In this document: one piece after another, positions 5,378 to 8,905 of the stretch | Numbering within the stretch: position 1 is the first letter of the stretch | Layout of the letters: each line of letters opens with the position of its first letter | Source of the DNA: Bacteroidota bacterium | GTDB taxonomy: Bacteria; Bacteroidota; Bacteroidia; Bacteroidales; CAJPTX01 | Length of the DNA: 8,905 nucleotides | NCBI GenBank assembly: GCA_002748015.1 | Contig: PDRH01000131.1 | Location: 1-8,905, forward strand | Direction: 5' to 3' | Notes under the pieces: model-generated | Databases searched by the model: none | Told to the model about the DNA's origin: nothing | The model's input: the letters and a program-made list of their open reading frames with translations, nothing else | Translations under genes and position numbers: made by a program

Positions 5378-8300
5378 CTACTCCTTCACGAAGCGCAGAG
5401 CCGCCGCGCCAGCACGCAGGATATATAGCCCAGAGCTTAGCCCCTGCACATTCACGCACCCATCCTCCGGTAGAAGACCCGAGTACACCAGCTGACCCAT
5501 GGGGGTGTAGATACGTACCTGGCAATCATCCTTCACCCCAGAGAGCCTCAGCACATCCTGTACGGGGTTGGGTGAGAGGGCTGGGGCATCCCCCTGAACC
5601 CCATTGACGGGGGTAGAAACTGCGCCAGAGCCGCCTTCGCCATCGCCGTCGCCCCCCTCTTCGCCACCACCTTCTTCGCCACCTTCTTCGCCACCTTCTC
5701 CGCCACCCTCCTCTGCGGATAGCTTATGCTCGGTAACCCTCACGGTGGTTGTCGCCTGCAGCTTCTTCGCCCAGCTCAAGGCCGTGATGGTGGCCTTGCC
5801 GGGCTTGCGGGCGTAGAGCCGCCCCTGGTAGTCCACCGCCGCGACGTCTGGGTTGTCGCTGAACCATGAGAGCGTACGCTGGGTGGTCCCCTCGGGGGTG
5901 AAGGTGGGGGCTATGGAGCGCTCCGTGCCCTCCTGCATCGTTATGTTCTGCTCGAGGGCTAGGCCTGTGAGCTCCACGGCGGGGGTGACGGTAACGGTGC
6001 TACTTACCTTTACCCCGGACATCATCTCCAGCTCTATGGATGTCTCGCCAAGCGACTTACCGGTAATCAGTCCATTGGCCTCCGAGGCTATCTTCCCATT
6101 CCCAAAGGTAACCGCCTTGACCATCCAATTCCGAGAGTTCGTATTCTTCGGGGTTACGCTATACGCTAGCTTCCGTTGCTCCCCCTGAGCCAGGGTTATC
6201 GGCGGGAAGTCGAAGACCGGGTCGGGCAGGGGGACATCAACTACATGCACCAGCAGATCGCGGGGCGTATCGCCACGCCAAAGCGTAACCGTAGCCTCCC
6301 CCGCCTTTATCGGCTTTAGGGTAGAGTAGGCCACAAAGGGCTTTAAATCTAAGGCTAGCACCTCGGTTTTATCCGTCTCTATCTCTATCTCCGTAATCGC
6401 TAGCACATCATCGCTTGCGACGCACTTCACCCAGTAAACCCAGGCATCGTCATTCTTGTCGAGCCAGATTTCATCCCGCGTTAGCTCGAAGCTGCCCCCC
6501 GAAGACAGATCCATGTAGGCATAGGACTCTCCCCGATAGCCCAAGTCGCTCCGCGCAATAACCTGAGTTTTCGGGGCGAAGAGGAACAGATCCGTCGTAG
6601 GGCGACACCATAGCCTATGCTGCCCATCGAGGTAGAAGTCGTCCGTATTGGTCAGGCGAAGATACGATTTATCCCCCTCGGGTACCCCCTCCACAGTGAG
6701 CTGCACCCCATGCCCAGGCGACACTGCTGCACTCGGCGGGCTGATGCGTATCGTCCCGTAAACGTACACCTCGCAGGTCTTTGTGAGGCCGCCATCGTGC
6801 GTTACGGCGCTTATGGTGGCCGTCCCTGGGCGATGGAAGCTCACCACGCCCTCCTGCGTGACGCTGGCGATGTCCTCCGCGCTGGACGACCAGGTGATAG
6901 TCTTGTCCAACGCGCTGGCGGGAACTATGGTCGTCTGGAGGGTAGCCGTCTCGCCGACCTCGCCGCTTAGCGTCTCTGGCGCAAGGTAGAACTCCTGCAC
7001 ATCGTCCCCGCAGTTGGAATGCCCCGTGGCGTCCCAATACTTAAATCGGGGGTCCCAATTGTTAAACTGGAAGAGCCATCCGTTGCTCGCCATCACCCGG
7101 GCCTTCCAGTCGGCCGTTGGGCTAGCCCCCCACATGTTGATGGTAGAGCCGGGCTTGCCGCGCTCGGGTAGGCTGCAGTACAATGCGTTGATAGCGTTGG
7201 TGCTAAGGTCATTCTCATAGCACGCGACGTCGTATAGCCTAACGAGCCCATTGAGGCGTAGGCGGTCGAGCCTATTCTCCTGGCAGTAGAGCTTTTCCAG
7301 GCTAGTAAGGCCGGAGAGCTTAATATCGGTAATGCTATTGCCAGAGCAGTCCACCTCGCGCAGGGCGGGGTACTTGCTGAAGTCGAATGTCCCGCCTATG
7401 CTATTGCCCGACAGATTGAGCGTGCGGAGCTTAGGTTGCTTGCTCCCGAGTACGAGGGAGGTCAGGCTATTGTTCGAGCAGTTCACCTCCTTGAGCTTAC
7501 TGCTGCCGAAGCGTAGCTGTCCGGTGAGCTTATTGTTCTGGCAGGTGAACTTCGTGAGCGAGGTGAGCCCAGAGACATCCATCGTGCCGGATATGCCGTT
7601 ATCCTCGCAGGCCAGGATGAAGAGCTTGGGACACTTGTCAACTGCCAGCTGGCTGAGCCCGCAGTTGCTAGCATTCAGCTCACTGAGCCCATCGCATTGG
7701 GCTATGTCAAGCGTCCCTATGGGGTTGTTCGAGCAGTCCAGCTTTTTTAGCTTGGGTACATCGCTCAGGTTCAGGCTACTAAGCCCGCTACCCCTACACT
7801 CCAGGTACTGGAGATTGGGCATACTCGCCAGGTTCAGCGGGCCGAGCTTGAGGCCGGATATGGCCAGCGAGGTGAGACTCCCGGCGCAGGGGGAGAGGTC
7901 CAGCGAGCCGATATTCGTATAGCTGCAGTCTAGGAATGAAAGGCGGGGGCAGCGAGCGAGGTTGAGGGAGGTGAGGGGGACCTCTCGGCACTTGAGCGAG
8001 GCTAGCGCACGGCAACCGCTGACATCAAGATGCGTCAGGGCAGAGAGCCCGCTAACATCGAGTACCCGCAGATTCCTTGCGCCGCTGAGGTCGAGGCTGG
8101 CCAGCTGATCATTCCCATCCAGCTTCACCATATTGAGCTTGGGTAGCCCGCTCAGGGAGAGGTCGGTGAGCCTGTTGTTCTGCAGCCAGATGTTCTCCGC
8201 GCTGGCGCAATTGGCAACCTCAGCACGCTTGATGTGCAGCCCATCCAGCATTATGCCATTGTAGGCAGCCATATCCCGGGTCTTGGCATACTTGAGCTCG

Positions 8301-8905
8301 GGGTTGTCCCTTATGACGACCTCCTCGAAGCTGGGGCGGTAGCTTTGGTGTGCACCGTAGTCGTAGAGGTTCAGGTACTCGAGCGAGGGGTTGCCTATCA
8401 CCTCCACCCGCCCATAGCTCCCTTTCATACTGTAGTCGTACGAGAGGGTCTCCAGCCCCTCGCAGTTGTACACACGGAAGTCCCTGACCCACGCCCGCAT
8501 CCTGTAGGACTTGAACGTATTGAGGCGATTGAGCTCGAGGAGATAGTTGAGGTTACCGCTCTTCGGCTTGTACGTGGCGATATCTTCGAACTCCCCATAG
8601 ATGATGATGACTTGGTCGTCCGTACTCCAGAAGTACATGCTGACGTTGACCCATCCATCCTGGTTAATCTCATTCACATCCTTGGCCATGCTGCTCACTT
8701 TGAATTCACCGCCCTTCTTCGGCGTGATGTACACATGGCCCTGCAAGAGGCCGTAGGTGTCAGAAATGTTATCCCCGTTCAGCACGAAGGTGGCGTAGTG
8801 GGCGTAGTAGGAGTCGGTGCCCTCGCCCTTGTAGATTTTCGGCGAGCCGTCGCGGTCAAAGCCCACGTCCCAGCCCTTATCCTCCGCTATGCCGGTGTAG
8901 CACTT
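5378..8905 (-). CDS. Large leucine-rich-repeat / Ig-like protein with T9SS sorting domain (N-terminus outside the window)
   Basis: 1175 codons are visible and the frame stays open to the window edge, so the signal peptide and true start are missing. Positions below count from the window-edge codon. A front region (1-235) includes VIIIYGEFEDI, which resembles the lead-in to LRR domains of Bacteroidota, and degenerate LRR-like segments. Next come about 16 LRRs of 21-22 residues (236-581, pattern LxxLxCSxNxLxxLxLS). A Big_2-type Ig-like domain follows (about 639-717, ending GTATISAVTHDG). An unrecognised segment (718-890) precedes two more Ig-like domains (about 892-975 and 979-1059, the last with GKATITALSW). 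A Gly/Glu linker (1067-1094) leads to a T9SS C-terminal domain (about 1108-1175: SPNPVQDVL, YTPMGQLVYSG, GLSSGLYIL, RFVKE). It is predicted to be exported by T9SS and anchored on, or released from, the cell surface. Adhesion or protein binding is an inference from the architecture; no catalytic domain is visible. Confidence 0.92.
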   Translation of the reverse strand, partial: KCYTGIAEDKGWDVGFDRDGSPKIYKGEGTDSYYAHYATFVLNGDNISDTYGLLQGHVYITPKKGGEFKVSSMAKDVNEINQDGWVNVSMYFWSTDDQVIIIYGEFEDIATYKPKSGNLNYLLELNRLNTFKSYRMRAWVRDFRVYNCEGLETLSYDYSMKGSYGRVEVIGNPSLEYLNLYDYGAHQSYRPSFEEVVIRDNPELKYAKTRDMAAYNGIMLDGLHIKRAEVANCASAENIWLQNNRLTDLSLSGLPKLNMVKLDGNDQLASLDLSGARNLRVLDVSGLSALTHLDVSGCRALASLKCREVPLTSLNLARCPRLSFLDCSYTNIGSLDLSPCAGSLTSLAISGLKLGPLNLASMPNLQYLECRGSGLSSLNLSDVPKLKKLDCSNNPIGTLDIAQCDGLSELNASNCGLSQLAVDKCPKLFILACEDNGISGTMDVSGLTSLTKFTCQNNKLTGQLRFGSSKLKEVNCSNNSLTSLVLGSKQPKLRTLNLSGNSIGGTFDFSKYPALREVDCSGNSITDIKLSGLTSLEKLYCQENRLDRLRLNGLVRLYDVACYENDLSTNAINALYCSLPERGKPGSTINMWGASPTADWKARVMASNGWLFQFNNWDPRFKYWDATGHSNCGDDVQEFYLAPETLSGEVGETATLQTTIVPASALDKTITWSSSAEDIASVTQEGVVSFHRPGTATISAVTHDGGLTKTCEVYVYGTIRISPPSAAVSPGHGVQLTVEGVPEGDKSYLRLTNTDDFYLDGQHRLWCRPTTDLFLFAPKTQVIARSDLGYRGESYAYMDLSSGGSFELTRDEIWLDKNDDAWVYWVKCVASDDVLAITEIEIETDKTEVLALDLKPFVAYSTLKPIKAGEATVTLWRGDTPRDLLVHVVDVPLPDPVFDFPPITLAQGEQRKLAYSVTPKNTNSRNWMVKAVTFGNGKIASEANGLITGKSLGETSIELEMMSGVKVSSTVTVTPAVELTGLALEQNITMQEGTERSIAPTFTPEGTTQRTLSWFSDNPDVAAVDYQGRLYARKPGKATITALSWAKKLQATTTVRVTEHKLSAEEGGGEGGEEGGEEGGGEEGGDGDGEGGSGAVSTPVNGVQGDAPALSPNPVQDVLRLSGVKDDCQVRIYTPMGQLVYSGLLPEDGCVNVQGLSSGLYILRAGAAALRFVKE
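5381..5584 (-). other. T9SS type A C-terminal sorting domain (coding region)
   Basis: The last ~68 residues have the order of elements seen in Por_Secre_tail domains: a Pro-Asn-Pro opening (LSPNPVQDVL), a central IYTPMGQLVYSG strand pair, the SSGLYILRAG segment and a terminal basic-hydrophobic RFVKE. This signal directs outer-membrane translocation by T9SS and is normally cleaved off. Confidence 0.88.
5671..5706 (-). repeat. 12-bp tandem repeat coding a Gly-Gly-Glu-Glu linker
   Basis: CTTCTTCGCCAC (plus strand) occurs at 5671-5682 and 5683-5694, with a one-base variant at 5695-5706 and a degenerate copy just below 5671. The unit is in frame and encodes Gly-Gly-Glu-Glu, forming the flexible acidic linker between the last Ig-like domain and the T9SS domain. 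Copy-number changes would alter linker length without a frameshift. Confidence 0.8.
7163..8200 (-). repeat. Leucine-rich-repeat array, about 16 units of 63-66 bp
   Basis: Sixteen consecutive protein repeats of 21-22 residues can be aligned, for example LKKLDCSNNPIGTLDI, LREVDCSGNSITDIKL and LEKLYCQENRLDRLRL. Many have Cys at the position after LxxLx, forming a cysteine/asparagine ladder. The DNA copies are divergent, so this is an old protein-level repeat and not a recent DNA duplication. Confidence 0.88.

Noticed and set aside
7332..7922. Open frame of 196 codons on the plus strand.
   Set aside because: It is antisense to the LRR array. Its periodic Leu/Ser pattern mirrors the repeats on the coding strand.
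7163..8200. Spaced repeats considered as a CRISPR or recent tandem DNA duplication.
   Set aside because: Repeats are conserved only at the protein level as LRRs, in frame within a single gene, with no constant repeat and variable spacer pattern.
8864..8866. GTG as the start codon of the LRR protein.
   Set aside because: The frame stays open to the window edge, there is no signal peptide, and the residues before it (GWDVGFDRDG) read as ordinary protein. The gene is truncated by the window.

Overview
The window looks like chromosomal DNA from a GC-rich member of the Bacteroidota, most likely a Porphyromonas-like Bacteroidales. Four things point there. The promoters have the TAnnTTTG -7 box of that phylum. 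A large secreted protein ends in a type IX secretion (T9SS) sorting domain. A lipoprotein carries a Bacteroidota-type surface-export signal (Lys followed by acidic residues) right after its lipidated Cys. There is also a solitary AAA-ATPase-like/PD-(D/E)XK protein of a family that is abundant in these genomes. The genus is an inference; the phylum is well supported.

All real genes lie on the minus strand, so transcription runs from high to low coordinates. From the right edge: (1) 8905-5378, a very large surface or secreted protein, cut off at its N-terminus by the window edge. It has about 16 leucine-rich repeats, bacterial Ig-like (Big_2-type) domains, a Gly/Glu linker and a T9SS C-terminal domain, and is closed by a strong intrinsic terminator. 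(2) A 301-bp gap (5077-5377) with that terminator, an unexplained 21-bp perfect hairpin and a weak candidate promoter. (3) 5076-4069, a 335-residue helical lipoprotein predicted to be surface-exposed, followed by a terminator. (4) 3948-2335, the AAA-ATPase-like/PD-(D/E)XK protein with its own promoter. (5) 2295-1, lipA, lipB and the start of recJ, probably one transcription unit.

lipA and lipB together perform de novo lipoylation: LipB transfers octanoyl from acyl carrier protein to a target lysine, and LipA inserts the two sulfurs. RecJ is a single-strand DNA 5'-3' exonuclease that probably only shares the transcript. The two right-hand genes both encode envelope or surface proteins but are separated by a terminator.

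The most unusual observation is a 25-bp direct repeat (24/25 identical, same orientation) that contains the -7 promoter box and brackets the ATPase/nuclease gene. One copy drives that gene and the other drives lipA, as if the gene was inserted with duplication of the lipA promoter. I found no RNA genes, CRISPR arrays or recognisable insertion sequences. No complete novel system is demonstrable from this window alone.
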